Source of the DNA: Paenibacillus phoenicis | GTDB lineage: Bacteria; Bacillota; Bacilli; Paenibacillales; Paenibacillaceae | DNA length: 64,000 bases | Direction of reading: 5' to 3' | Assembly: GCF_034718895.1 (NCBI RefSeq) | Contig: NZ_JAYERP010000001.1 | Coordinates: forward strand, 1,984,001-2,048,000 | Shown: positions 8,381-17,176 of the stretch, one piece after another | How positions within the stretch are numbered: the stretch's first letter is position 1 | Layout of the letters: each line of letters opens with the position of its first letter | The notes under the pieces: generated by a model | Database searches by the model: none | What the model was told of the DNA's origin: nothing | What the model saw: the letters and a program-made list of their open reading frames with translations, nothing else | Position numbers and translations under genes: made by a program

Positions 8381-11300
8381 ATGGAGACCCTCTGGCAAGG
8401 AAAATGGATCTGGCATTCCGGTGAATCCAGCCCGCGCAACGAGTGGCGTTGTTTCCGCAAAACATTTGCGTGGACTGCAGCCCATAGCGGGCGAGCCGCG
8501 ATCAAACTTACGGCGGACTCCAGATACGTACTGTACGTAAACGGGCAGCGGATTGGGCAAGGCCCTCCGCGCTCCTGGCCGTTTCGGCTGGCTTATGACG
8601 AATACGACATCGGCCATTTGCTGAGACCGGGACAAACGAACGTCATCGCCATCATGGTGATGCATTTTGGGATCAGCAACTTCTATTATTTACGGGGACG
8701 CGGCGGATTGCTGGCCCAGTTGGAGCTTGGTGACAGCTCTCCAGCCCAATTAACAGACATACCCACTCCAGCCGCTAACTCCTCTAGGCCGCAAATCCTA
8801 GCAGCAACAGACGATACGTGGTTAACCGCTGTCCATTCAGGCCATGGCCGGCGTTCCCCGCGAATGTCCTGTCAGCATGCTTTTGCCGAGAAAATCGACG
8901 CCCGGCTGTGGGACGACAACTGGATCCAACCGGATTACCAGCCCGGTCCCGAGTGGCAACCGGCCACGGTGATCGGTCCGGCGGGCTGCGAGCCTTGGGG
9001 AATGCCGGTGCCGAGGGACATTCCTTATTTGACGGAGGAACCCGTATATCCCCGGCGCATTGAACGCCTGAGCAAGGTTAAGCCCGTTCAATATACGGCG
9101 GCCATCGACCTGCGCAATCAATTTTTTCAAGAGAGCACCGATACGGCGAACCCGGCCGAATTCCTTGGATTCCTCGCTACCGTTGTTCGCTGTCATCAGA
9201 AATGCACGGTTACGCTGGGGCTCATCGATGTTGGCGGGACTTTTCGGGGCTGCAGCCTGGACGGGGTTTGGTACGATGAGAAGTCACTGACGGGTGAAGC
9301 CCCCGAACGCTTCCTCCGCCTTGAGCTTGAGCCGGGAGAGCATTTTTTGCTGATCGATGTCAGCGGAGGGACGCACGGAGGCGGGCATCATTTTGCGGTG
9401 GATGCGGAGGTGCCGCTGGAGTTCTTATCGCCTCTCTCGTTCATTCAGGCAAACCCAAACGCTCAAGAAGGCGATTCGTCCGCATTTGTAACCCTCGGCC
9501 CCTTCGACGGCGGAATCCGTTACGACCATAAACCAAGTCCTCCGATGAATCAAGCGCATCCCGATTATTTGCGGGCCCGAGGGATTGCAGATGCAGCAGG
9601 TCTTGTGCCGTTTGCGAATTGGCTCCGTCCTGTGCCCAAAGCGCTGGTCAGCGAGGAGGATGTCTTTATCCTCTCCGTGTGGAAAAGGCATGAAGCTCCC
9701 CTGTCCATTCCAAATACGCTGCAACAAGCGGTGATTCCCAGTTTCGAGCTGGCAGAGGTCCCCTGGTATCCCGACGCGGATACCGAATTCGTGATCGACT
9801 TTGGCAAAGAGCTGTCGGGTTATTTAGAGTTCGAAGTCGAAGCACCGGAGGGAGCGATCCTCGATTTTTACGGATTCGAGTTTATGCATGAAGGTCGACG
9901 CCAGGATACCTATGGATTGGACCATACGCTTCGTTACATCTGTGCCGGGGGACGACATCGGTATACGTCTCCGGTGCGACGAGGTCTGCGTTACTGTCAG
10001 GTTACCGTACGAAACGCAGCGGTTCCTGTGCGCCTCCGGTACATTCGAATGCTGCAAAGCAATTATCCGATTGCCGAGATCGGGCAGTTCCAGTCATCGG
10101 ATCCACGCCTAAATGACATTTGGCAAATCAGTCAACATACGACCCGGCTGTGCATGGAGGATACCTTCGTTGATTGTCCGATGTACGAGCAGACCTTCTG
10201 GGTTGGTGATGCCCGGAATGAAGCGCTGATCAACTATTATTTATTTGGGGCAGACCGGATCGTCGAACGTTGTCTTCGGTTGGTTCCCGGCTCCAAGTTT
10301 CAGACTCCGTTTTACGCCGACCAGGTTCCCAGCGGATGGAACAGCGTCATCCCGAACTGGACGTTCTTCTGGATTATCGCCTGCTTGGAACTGTATCGCT
10401 ATAATGGGGACAAATCCTTTGCTGCGGATATTTTCCCCCACATCGAATACACCCTCAAGCATTATTTAGAGCGGCTGGATGAGCGGGGATTGCTATGGAT
10501 CCGCAGCTGGAACCTGCTCGATTGGGCTCCGCTGGACCAGCCGAACGACGGCATCGTTTCGCACCAGAACATGTTCCTAGTGAAAGCGCTGATGTCCACC
10601 ACCGCTTTGGCCTCGGCCCTGGGCAATGACGAAGCCAAAGTGTTCTATACGGATCAGGCGAACCGCTTGGCGGCCACCATCAACAAGCATTTATGGTCGG
10701 AAGAACATCAAGCTTATCTCGATTGCATCCATACGGACGGGCGGCGCTCTGACATCTTCAGCATTCAAACGCAAGTCGTGGCCCTGCTGTGCGGCATTCC
10801 TGAACAGGCTAAGGACGAGAGCGTTCCGTTAAAAGAAGACCAAGGCTCCAACTCTGCAGCCGCTCATACAGTTGAAGCATCGCTCGCGGAGCGCCGGCTT
10901 GCTTCCGTTGAAAGACATATTCTGCATCCGCCCAGCTCCTTCGTGCAACTCGGCAGCCCGTTTATGTCCTTCTTCTATTACGAGGCACTCGCTAAGCTGG
11001 GCAAATGGGATGTGATGCTCGAGGATATGCGTGGCGGTTATGGGCAAATGATCGATTGGGGAGCAACAACCTGCTGGGAGATGTATCCAAACTTCACGGA
11101 AAACCGAGCAAAAGCCGACCTTCTGACCCGGAGTCATTGCCATGCCTGGTCTGCAGGTCCCGCTTATTTCCTAGGCGCTTACGTCCTCGGCGTACGCAGC
11201 CTGGAGCCCGGGTGGAGCCGGGTGCTCGTGGCACCACAGCCTTGCGGCGGATTGACCTGGGCGCGCGGCACCGTTCCCGTTCCGGGTAGCGGCAGAATCG

Positions 11301-11491
11301 ATGTCTCCTGGCGTCTGGAATCCCCGGCAGCCGTTGCAGCGGAGGAAGGTCAAGCGCATCCCGGCCTGCCCCGGATGCATTTGCGGATCGTTTCCCCAGA
11401 GGACATCGATATCGAGGTTCAATCCCCAAGCGAGGTTGAAGTCGTGATTGAGCATATTCGTGTGGCTTCCGGTTCCAGTCCTTCAGTATAG
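8381..11491 (+). CDS. Alpha-L-rhamnosidase-like glycoside hydrolase (GH78)
   Basis: A 1036-residue protein without a signal peptide, so probably cytoplasmic. The N-terminal part has the lectin-like beta-sandwich pattern of bacterial rhamnosidases (WIWH, YVNGQRIGQG, near residues 7-55). The catalytic (alpha/alpha)6 barrel begins near 590 with the acidic motif DTFVDCPMYEQ and GDARNEAL. It ends in CWEMYP and SHCHAWSAGP, followed by the C-terminal beta-sandwich that starts LGVRSLEPGWSRVLVAP. GH78 enzymes release terminal rhamnose from plant glycosides or polysaccharides. Substrates that were imported or cut outside would be expected, but no transporter is adjacent. It is followed by an AraC regulator on the same strand, and both lie against the direction of the surrounding cell division genes. 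Confidence 0.85.
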   Translation: METLWQGKWIWHSGESSPRNEWRCFRKTFAWTAAHSGRAAIKLTADSRYVLYVNGQRIGQGPPRSWPFRLAYDEYDIGHLLRPGQTNVIAIMVMHFGISNFYYLRGRGGLLAQLELGDSSPAQLTDIPTPAANSSRPQILAATDDTWLTAVHSGHGRRSPRMSCQHAFAEKIDARLWDDNWIQPDYQPGPEWQPATVIGPAGCEPWGMPVPRDIPYLTEEPVYPRRIERLSKVKPVQYTAAIDLRNQFFQESTDTANPAEFLGFLATVVRCHQKCTVTLGLIDVGGTFRGCSLDGVWYDEKSLTGEAPERFLRLELEPGEHFLLIDVSGGTHGGGHHFAVDAEVPLEFLSPLSFIQANPNAQEGDSSAFVTLGPFDGGIRYDHKPSPPMNQAHPDYLRARGIADAAGLVPFANWLRPVPKALVSEEDVFILSVWKRHEAPLSIPNTLQQAVIPSFELAEVPWYPDADTEFVIDFGKELSGYLEFEVEAPEGAILDFYGFEFMHEGRRQDTYGLDHTLRYICAGGRHRYTSPVRRGLRYCQVTVRNAAVPVRLRYIRMLQSNYPIAEIGQFQSSDPRLNDIWQISQHTTRLCMEDTFVDCPMYEQTFWVGDARNEALINYYLFGADRIVERCLRLVPGSKFQTPFYADQVPSGWNSVIPNWTFFWIIACLELYRYNGDKSFAADIFPHIEYTLKHYLERLDERGLLWIRSWNLLDWAPLDQPNDGIVSHQNMFLVKALMSTTALASALGNDEAKVFYTDQANRLAATINKHLWSEEHQAYLDCIHTDGRRSDIFSIQTQVVALLCGIPEQAKDESVPLKEDQGSNSAAAHTVEASLAERRLASVERHILHPPSSFVQLGSPFMSFFYYEALAKLGKWDVMLEDMRGGYGQMIDWGATTCWEMYPNFTENRAKADLLTRSHCHAWSAGPAYFLGAYVLGVRSLEPGWSRVLVAPQPCGGLTWARGTVPVPGSGRIDVSWRLESPAAVAAEEGQAHPGLPRMHLRIVSPEDIDIEVQSPSEVEVVIEHIRVASGSSPSV

Positions 11492-11603
11492 GCAACGTAG
11501 TATCTTGCATCTTGCCTCTTCCCCGGGCTTAGCGCATTCGAAATTGACCCTTGCCGAGGCTGACCCTATAATAGGGGCAACCGCAGCGAAGGAGGGATCA
11601 CGG

Positions 11604-12518
11604 TTGTCTTTATACCGAGGGGAGAAGGTACTGGATGGGGCTGAATTTTTTACGGATTCCTTACCTTTTTACTTTAACCGGGTCGAGGAAACATTTGATC
11701 TGCAGATGCATAGCCATCGTTTCGTGGAGATTGTGCTTGTAGATGAAGGAGAAGGGTTTCATTTTATCGATGAGGACATTGTGCGCGTCACCAAAAACGA
11801 TGTGTTTCTGCTCCCCGCCGGAACGAGGCATGTGTTTCGCCCCGGACATGCGGGATCTCGCCGTCCGCTGATCGTATACAACTGCTTATATGAGCCGGGC
11901 AAGCTGCTATCTTGCCTGGAACACCTGCCTGGCTTTCACGAGTTAATCCGCTCCAGGCCGTATTTGTTCGAGGGAGCTGCGCCCCCCTCTCCGGGATGGC
12001 TGCACTTGAGAGATGGAGGAAGTCCGTGGAATATCTGGTTTCGGGGCGCCTACCGTGAGTTTACAGAACGAAAGCCGGGCTATCTCCTTCAACTGTACGG
12101 CCGGTTTATCGAGCTGGCCGTCATGCTGGAACGTCATCTGGAGCGCCTTGGGTCCAGCTCTGCCGCGGAACCGGAAAATCGGATGATGGAGGAAGTCCTG
12201 CGCCGGATCGATACGGACTACGCTTCACGATCGTCTGCCCGGAGTTTTGCTGCAGCAACCCATCTCAGCGAACGCCATTTTCATCGATTGTTCCGGCAAT
12301 ACGCCGGTTGTACCTTTCACGATTATGTCCGGAACAAAAGAATGGAGAGAAGCCGCGAGCTGCTGGCCTCCACCCGGCTCCCTGTGATGGAGATTATGAG
12401 GAGTGTGGGTTACGCAGATAAGAAGCATTTTCTGTCCCTCTTTAAGCAATCGACCGGCGTCTCACCCACCGAATACCGACGGCAAGCCAGCCTGCATCAT
12501 CCTCTTGAAGGCAAATAA
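11604..12518 (+). CDS. AraC-family transcriptional regulator
   Basis: The TTG at 11604 is chosen because a strong AAGGAGGG ribosome binding site (11589-11596) precedes it. The open frame extends further upstream into the GH78 gene but without a start signal. The 304-residue product has an N-terminal cupin-type ligand domain (residues about 20-110, with HSHRFVEIVLVDEGEG and the PAGTRHVF metal/sugar pocket pattern). The C-terminal double helix-turn-helix of the AraC/XylS type spans about 205-300 (ATHLSERHFHRLFRQY, then VGYADKKHFLSLFKQ). It is the obvious candidate to control the rhamnosidase gene in response to a sugar. A hairpin directly after the stop closes the two-gene unit. Confidence 0.88.
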   Translation: MSLYRGEKVLDGAEFFTDSLPFYFNRVEETFDLQMHSHRFVEIVLVDEGEGFHFIDEDIVRVTKNDVFLLPAGTRHVFRPGHAGSRRPLIVYNCLYEPGKLLSCLEHLPGFHELIRSRPYLFEGAAPPSPGWLHLRDGGSPWNIWFRGAYREFTERKPGYLLQLYGRFIELAVMLERHLERLGSSSAAEPENRMMEEVLRRIDTDYASRSSARSFAAATHLSERHFHRLFRQYAGCTFHDYVRNKRMERSRELLASTRLPVMEIMRSVGYADKKHFLSLFKQSTGVSPTEYRRQASLHHPLEGK

Positions 12519-12580
12519 GAAAAACGTCTATCGACGTACATTCAAAGTAGACAGACCGCGTTTAGCGGAAGTTTTTCTTG
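12517..12580 (+). terminator. Branched hairpin / terminator behind the AraC gene
   Basis: AAGAAAAAC (12517-12525) pairs with GTTTTTCTT (12571-12579). Between these arms two inner stems can form: GTCTA/TAGAC (12526-12530, 12548-12552) and CCGC/GCGG (12556-12568). The first arm overlaps the AraC stop codon, and the closing T-rich arm would act as the terminator tail. Confidence 0.5.
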
Positions 12581-12627
12581 CGATATCAGGATGCCAATGC
12601 CCCGAAGTTTATACTTTCTGATATCTT

Positions 12628-12673
12628 AAAAAAACGCCATTTGGCGCTCCCTCATGGAAGCCAAATGGCGTTT
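12628..12673 (-). terminator. Terminator of divIVA
   Basis: A perfect 13-bp stem: minus-strand AACGCCATTTGGC (12672-12660) pairs with GCCAAATGGCGTT (12645-12633) and is followed by seven T (12634-12628). The plus-strand reading ends in TTTGTTG and may also stop transcripts from the AraC side. Confidence 0.92.
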
Positions 12674-12680
12674 GTTGTGA

Positions 12681-13187
12681 TTAGTACAATTCCTGTACTT
12701 CTTGACCTTTCTCAGGGACACGTTCGCGGCTCTCCAGCGTATCCCAGGTTTCGCTGCTAAGCAAATCCAACTGGGCTTCCACCAGCGTACGGAAACGAGC
12801 GCGGTAAATGGAAGCCTGCTTCTTGAGCTCTTCCACTTCCATCGCGATTTTGCGCGATTTGGCCAGCGATTCGTTGACGATCCGGTCGGCATTCTTCTCC
12901 GCTTCCTTCACGATCAACTGGGCTTCCTTCTTCGCGTTGTTCTTCACTTCATCGGCCGCTTCCTGTGCAACGATAATGGTCTTGCTAAGAGTTTCCTCGA
13001 TATTCGCGAAATGATCCAATTTCTCTTGCAAAGTCAACAGTTGGTTATGAAGCTCCTTGTTCTCCCGGATCACGATCTCATAGTCTTTAATGACTTGGTC
13101 GAGAAACTCGTTAACTTCATCTTCGTCATAACCGCGCAAACGTCTGGAAAACTCTTTGTTATGTATATCCAGCGGCGTTAATGGCAT
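12681..13187 (-). CDS. divIVA: DivIVA, cell pole and septum curvature protein
   Basis: The ATG at 13187 is favoured over GTG 13196, which lies inside the AGGAGGTG ribosome binding site. The 168-residue product begins MPLTPLDIHNKEF and has the RLRGYDEDEVNEFLDQ lipid-binding domain (to about residue 60). A long parallel coiled coil follows to about 135, and then a variable acidic tail. The family binds strongly curved membrane at new poles, recruits Min proteins and tethers the chromosome during sporulation. It is the last gene of the ylm group, as in B. subtilis. There ileS would follow, but here the GH78/AraC pair and the T-box leader intervene. Confidence 0.95.
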   Translation of the reverse strand: MPLTPLDIHNKEFSRRLRGYDEDEVNEFLDQVIKDYEIVIRENKELHNQLLTLQEKLDHFANIEETLSKTIIVAQEAADEVKNNAKKEAQLIVKEAEKNADRIVNESLAKSRKIAMEVEELKKQASIYRARFRTLVEAQLDLLSSETWDTLESRERVPEKGQEVQELY

Positions 13188-13367
13188 GATCCTCACCTCC
13201 TAGAAATTTCGAAACTCCCCGTGAAGCGATAGTTCCATCAGGTAATGGTCCCGTTGTTGAACTCGCACCTCAGCGGGAAGACGTGTCCAATTCAATCACG
13301 AGATACATTCAAGAACCAGTTCGAACTATCATATTCGACAAGAATCCACCATCTCCTGCAAAACGCC

Positions 13368-14153
13368 TTATACAAATTTACCGATTTTGACACGATGTCT
13401 GCCTTTCTTGGTCAGACCGCCTGCTTCCAGCACCTTAAACCGCCCGAAGCCCTGCAGTGCGACGACATCGCCAACCTTCAACGGTGTGGAGGGGTCCTCC
13501 TCCGTTCTCCAGTTCACTCGGCAGCGGCCGGCTTTGATCGGAAGCAGCACTTTGTTGCGGCTTAAGCGAAATACATCGCTGGCGATCCCATCCAGCCGCA
13601 ATGAAGCCACCGTTAGCTCCATCGGTTCCAGCTCTTTCTCCATCGTCCGCAGTTCGCTGAGGTTCAGCACATCGGTCATGACGTTGACGCGATGCACTTG
13701 ATGGAGGTTCATTTGCAGAAACGGCGCAATCTCTTCCGCAACGATGACGTGACATCCGTCCTCGCGAACATGGATGTCGCCGATTTTATCGCGTTTGAGT
13801 CCTAATCCCAAAATCGCCCCTAAATAATCGCCATGCTGCAGGGTGAGAAATTTCTGGTCTCCTGAGGTGATATCGAGCACTTTCAGTCCCATCGGCTCTT
13901 GGCTTAGATCCCGGTAATCCGGAGCAATTAATGCCCGCCGCCGTTCCGCGCCTTCATAACCGCCGTCCAGCCGAATTTGCGTGTCTGGATGACGATTCGC
14001 CAGGGTCTCCAGAATATAACACTGCCGCGGATCCAAGAAGTCGCTGAGCTTGACCTCATGATAATCCCCGGCATTCACGACCCATTCCCAGGCTCGGTCG
14101 ACAAACGGCCGTTCCTCCGGTTTAAAATGCTCATAAATATCGGCTTTCATCAT
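13368..14153 (-). CDS. ylmH: S4-domain RNA-binding protein YlmH
   Basis: A 261-residue protein with an N-terminal YlmH-type domain (YEHFKPEERPFVDRAWEW) and a C-terminal S4 domain from about residue 180 (MELTVASLRLDGIASDVFRLSR...GRCRVNW). YlmH binds stalled 50S-peptidyl-tRNA complexes in a rescue/quality control role and is found next to sepF and divIVA. The ATG at 14153 overlaps the ylmG stop by one base (TAATG). A 180-base gap with no hairpin of note separates it from divIVA. Confidence 0.9.
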   Translation of the reverse strand: MMKADIYEHFKPEERPFVDRAWEWVVNAGDYHEVKLSDFLDPRQCYILETLANRHPDTQIRLDGGYEGAERRRALIAPDYRDLSQEPMGLKVLDITSGDQKFLTLQHGDYLGAILGLGLKRDKIGDIHVREDGCHVIVAEEIAPFLQMNLHQVHRVNVMTDVLNLSELRTMEKELEPMELTVASLRLDGIASDVFRLSRNKVLLPIKAGRCRVNWRTEEDPSTPLKVGDVVALQGFGRFKVLEAGGLTKKGRHRVKIGKFV

Positions 14154-14437
14154 TAGTACCCAAAGATATAGTGGAGAACACTACTTAATCCGAAGAAAGC
14201 CAATCGGAGGACAAACAAGGCAATAATCGGGGAGATGTCGATCATCCCCATGATCGGTGGAATAAACCGCCGGAAAGGAGCCAAATAAGGTTCAACCAGC
14301 TTGCCGAGCAGCTCGCCGATAAAGCTGTCGCGGGCGTTAGGCACCCATGACATCAAAATGTAAACCAGGATCATATAAAAATAAATGTTGTATAGCAACA
14401 TCACGATGGAATCAATATAGCCTGCCAAAGCTGTCAT
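14153..14437 (-). CDS. ylmG: YggT/YlmG family membrane protein
   Basis: A 94-95 residue protein with two hydrophobic helices (about residues 12-32 and 68-90) flanking the conserved loop SWVPNARDSFIGELLGKLVEPYL. The family is linked to division and to nucleoid or thylakoid distribution, with no enzymatic role known. The sepF stop and the ylmG start interlock at TGATG (14435-14439). The start could be GTG 14440 or ATG 14437. Confidence 0.88.
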   Translation of the reverse strand: MTALAGYIDSIVMLLYNIYFYMILVYILMSWVPNARDSFIGELLGKLVEPYLAPFRRFIPPIMGMIDISPIIALFVLRLAFFGLSSVLHYIFGY

Positions 14438-14886
14438 CACCTCATTCTGTTATAATCGGAATCCTCCGTTAAAATCTCTGTAATGGATCCCTGAATCTCG
14501 ACGGTATCCGGCGTGCAGAGAAAAATATTCGATCCAATTTTGGATATGCTTCCGCTAAGCGCATAAATCGTTCCGCTTAAGAAATCGATAATGCGCATAG
14601 CTTGATCATTGCGAACCCGCTGCAAATTGATGACGACCGATCGATGGGAACGAAGATGGTCAGCGATTTCCTGCGCTTCTTCATAGGAGCGAGGTTCATA
14701 GAGGATCACCTTGACATTCTTCTGGGAGTGAATGCTGACCACGTTGCTTCCTCTCTGATTTTTACGGGATTCAAAGCTTGGGGTTTCAATTTCCGTGTCT
14801 TCTTGACCAGAAAACCGTTCGCGCTCCACAATCTCTTCTTCTTCCTGCAAGCCCAGAAAGTTCATGAACCGGTTCATTACTCCCAT
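14437..14886 (-). CDS. sepF: SepF, Z-ring membrane anchor
   Basis: A 149-residue protein starting MGVMNRFMNFLGL, the amphipathic membrane helix. An acidic linker follows, and then the globular ring-forming domain from about residue 60 (VKVILYEPRSYEEAQEIADHL... VINLQR... RIIDFLSGTIYALSG). SepF bundles FtsZ filaments and overlaps in function with FtsA. The ATG at 14886 shares its last base with the ylmE stop (TAATG), and AAAGGGGAA lies ahead of it. An in-frame extension to 14934 lies inside the upstream gene and lacks a start signal. Confidence 0.95.
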   Translation of the reverse strand: MGVMNRFMNFLGLQEEEEIVERERFSGQEDTEIETPSFESRKNQRGSNVVSIHSQKNVKVILYEPRSYEEAQEIADHLRSHRSVVINLQRVRNDQAMRIIDFLSGTIYALSGSISKIGSNIFLCTPDTVEIQGSITEILTEDSDYNRMR

Positions 14887-15578
14887 TACGACAATTCCCC
14901 TTTCCCCACTAACAGCGTTCCGAGGCGAACCCATGTCGCCCCTTCCTCAATCGCCACTTCAAAATCTCCCGACATGCCCATCGACAATTCCGTCAACGGC
15001 TCCGCCGTCACCGATTGAGCGTTCAGTTGATCACGCAGCTCGCGCAGCTTGCGGAAGACTGGTCTTGTCCGCTCTGCATCCTCCTCGATGGGAGCCATGG
15101 TCATGAGACCCACCACGCGGACATGCTTCAAATCAGCGATTTCCTTCAAAAAATCAGCAGCGGCCTCGGGTGCAATCCCTTGCTTGGACGCCTCGCCGGA
15201 GACGTTCACCTGCAAAAATGCGGTAACGCTCGTTCCCATCGCAGAGGCTCGTTTCTCCAATTCACGGGCCAGCGACAGCCGGTCCAACGAATGAATATAT
15301 TGAAATCTTCCAATGACGTCCTTGACCTTATTGCTCTGCAGGTGGCCGATAAAATGCCAGGTCCCTTGCCCTCCGAGCGCTTCCCATTTCGGAACGGCGA
15401 TTTGCGGGCGATTCTCGCCGATATGCACGATTCCTGCCTCCAGCACTTCGCGCGTAGCTTCAACCGATACATATTTGGTTACGGCGACGACATGGACCTC
15501 CTCGCGCTTCCTGCCGCTTCGCTCGCAGGCTGCCTTAATCTGCTCTTCCACGTGCTGTATCCGTTCCTTCAGCGACAC
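14886..15578 (-). CDS. ylmE: YggS/YlmE family PLP homeostasis protein
   Basis: The GTG at 15578 is chosen because AGAGAGGTGATC sits just before it, overlapping the pgeF stop. The product of 230 residues is a single-domain, alanine racemase-like barrel. The PLP lysine is in VAVTKYVS (about residue 36), and HIGENRPQ and FIGHLQSNK are the other family signatures. The family binds pyridoxal phosphate and balances B6 vitamers without known catalysis. It belongs to the pgeF-ylmE-sepF-ylmG-ylmH run, with gaps of 8 bases or less. Confidence 0.93.
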   Translation of the reverse strand: MSLKERIQHVEEQIKAACERSGRKREEVHVVAVTKYVSVEATREVLEAGIVHIGENRPQIAVPKWEALGGQGTWHFIGHLQSNKVKDVIGRFQYIHSLDRLSLARELEKRASAMGTSVTAFLQVNVSGEASKQGIAPEAAADFLKEIADLKHVRVVGLMTMAPIEEDAERTRPVFRKLRELRDQLNAQSVTAEPLTELSMGMSGDFEVAIEEGATWVRLGTLLVGKGELS

Positions 15579-15586
15579 GGGAAGGA

Positions 15587-16426
15587 TCACCTCTCTTTTA
15601 TGCCAATCCAGCTTGCCATTCTCCCTGTAACGCCATTTTGCGCCCGGTAAGAGTAAAAATACTCCGGATGACAGCTTGTACACCACGTTGTACATTCGAT
15701 ATGAGTCGGCAATATTCCTGCTTTAATCATAATGATTCGATTCATTTCTTTCAAGTTCAGCATTGTTTTTCCTGCACGGGGAGATGCGGAAGCATAATGC
15801 TGCTCCTCGCCTGGTAGGGCCTCACGAACCTTCTCCATCACCACTTCGTCCACCTCATAGCAGCATTCCCCAATGCTGGGGCCAATCGCCGCCCGGATCT
15901 CGCTACGCTGGCTGCCGAACTCGCGCTCCATCGTTTGGATCATTTCCGCAGCGATCAGACGGACGGTGCCTTTCCAGCCGGCGTGGGCCAAGCCAACGAC
16001 GCCTCTCACGGGATCAGCGAAATAAAGGGGAACACAATCGGCATAAAACGAGGTGAGCAGCACGCCCGGCACGTTCGTCACCAGCCCGTCCGTTTCCTGG
16101 AAAGCGCTGCTGCGGTCCAGGTATCCTTTGCCGCGATCTTCGGCACGAACCACGGCGACGGCGTTGGCGTGAACCTGCTCCCCGCAGGTCCATGCCTCAG
16201 GGGCAAACCCCAACGCTTCAGCTAACCGGCGCCGGTTCTCAAGCACGTGCTGAGGATCATCGCCAACGTGGAGAGCCAAATTTAAGGCATCATACGGCGG
16301 TTCGCTGACTCCGCCTGACCGTCCGGTAAATCCGGCGCTGATTCCCGGAAAAATATTCGCCCACGGAGCCAGCTCGAGCCGTTCCGGTTGTTGGTCTTTA
16401 GCATTCCTTACAAACGGTTCCATCAT
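15587..16426 (-). CDS. pgeF: Peptidoglycan editing factor PgeF (YlmD), multicopper-like hydrolase
   Basis: A 279-residue protein of the DUF152/laccase-domain family. Zn/Cu-site residues are visible in CGEQVHAN (about 82-89), TSFYADCVPLYF (about 122-133) and LAHAGWKGT. E. coli YfiH of this family hydrolyses wrongly incorporated L-Ser from UDP-MurNAc-L-Ser; other members act on purine nucleosides. The start is MMEPF, with AGGAGATGG-like purines ahead. It leads the five-gene group ending at ylmH, and a repeat array lies upstream. Confidence 0.9.
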   Translation of the reverse strand: MMEPFVRNAKDQQPERLELAPWANIFPGISAGFTGRSGGVSEPPYDALNLALHVGDDPQHVLENRRRLAEALGFAPEAWTCGEQVHANAVAVVRAEDRGKGYLDRSSAFQETDGLVTNVPGVLLTSFYADCVPLYFADPVRGVVGLAHAGWKGTVRLIAAEMIQTMEREFGSQRSEIRAAIGPSIGECCYEVDEVVMEKVREALPGEEQHYASASPRAGKTMLNLKEMNRIIMIKAGILPTHIECTTWCTSCHPEYFYSYRAQNGVTGRMASWIGIKER

Positions 16427-16451
16427 CCATCTCCTTATAGGAATTAAAATT

Positions 16452-16634
16452 TAACGGACCTAAACGACCTTATTTATCAAAAAAGCCGCCTAATTTTTTT
16501 GTAACGGACCGGAGAGTCGTTATTAGCTTGAAATCGCAGGAAATCATGCCCAGTTCAGCCGAATAAGGTCTTTAGGGTCCGCTACATTTTGTTTCCGGCA
16601 GAAATCGGCAGAATAACGTCTCTGAGGTCCGTTA
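16452..16634. repeat. Intergenic array 1: TAACGGACC modules, 2 direct + 2 inverted
   Basis: The 271-base gap between ylmC and pgeF holds four related 23-bp modules. Two read forward, TAACGGACC-N9-TTATT, at 16452-16474 and 16502-16524. Two read in reverse, AATAA-N9-GGTCCGnTA, at 16562-16584 and 16612-16634. Both pairs have exactly 50-bp spacing. The forward and reverse pairs could fold on each other in a transcript. No gene is present. Confidence 0.85.
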
Positions 16635-16697
16635 TAATTCAAGACACTGTATTTCCTTCAAGTCTACCACAAATCGGCACTACACCGCTTGTGGATT

Positions 16698-17009
16698 CTA
16701 GCTCCGCCGTTCCGCCCGTCCGTCTCGGTCGATATACACCGTCGTGTCGTAGGTCGTCTGCGTTCTTGGTTCTCGGAGTTCCTCCATTTTAACCAACACG
16801 ACATCAGATCCGATTTTCACGATATTTTTCCATGGGATGATCAGATCGCTCCCTCCGCCAAACAACCCCATAAATTTAGCCCCGACAGGCACAACAATCG
16901 CCTCAATAACCCCCTGCCTCAAGTCCAGTTCCAGGTCGCTGATATGCCCAAGCCGTTTCCCGTCCACGACGTTGATGACGTCCTTCGTCTGAAAATCGGA
17001 TATTTTCAT
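16698..17009 (-). CDS. ylmC: YlmC/YmxH family PRC-barrel sporulation protein
   Basis: A small PRC-barrel protein (103 residues from ATG 17009, or 111 from ATG 17033). The 17009 start fits the usual beginning of the family, MKISDFQTKDVINV, and has AAGGGCGA ahead. Visible family features are GKRLGHISDLELDL and LIIPWKNIVKIGSDV. YlmC/YmxH proteins are widespread in spore formers and function is unclear. It follows sigG but is separated from it by a strong terminator, so read-through or its own promoter is required. Confidence 0.85.
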   Translation of the reverse strand: MKISDFQTKDVINVVDGKRLGHISDLELDLRQGVIEAIVVPVGAKFMGLFGGGSDLIIPWKNIVKIGSDVVLVKMEELREPRTQTTYDTTVYIDRDGRAERRS

Positions 17010-17176
17010 ACTCGCCCTTACCACATTGTCCATGGTTCTACCGCCCCCGTCCCGTCTAATTACTCCGTCCCTTTACTATATGAGCGCGGGATTCGGAGCA
17101 TGCGCCTTGGCCACAGGAAAAGAGACGTCCAAACAACACACAAAAAAACTCCGTAGCGAAATCGGCAGGAGCCCAA

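Noticed and set aside
11448-11603. An upstream extension of the AraC gene into the GH78 coding region
   Set aside because: It adds 52 residues unlike any AraC N-terminus, and the strong ribosome binding site lies at the TTG 11604 start.
12582-12625. GATATCAG/CTGATATC inverted repeat as a second terminator
   Set aside because: The arms are short, the loop is about 30 bases, and no T run follows on either strand.
13188-13367. A T-box or other riboswitch before divIVA
   Set aside because: Only an 8-bp GATAGTTC/GAACTATC pair was found, with no T-box motif and no terminator.
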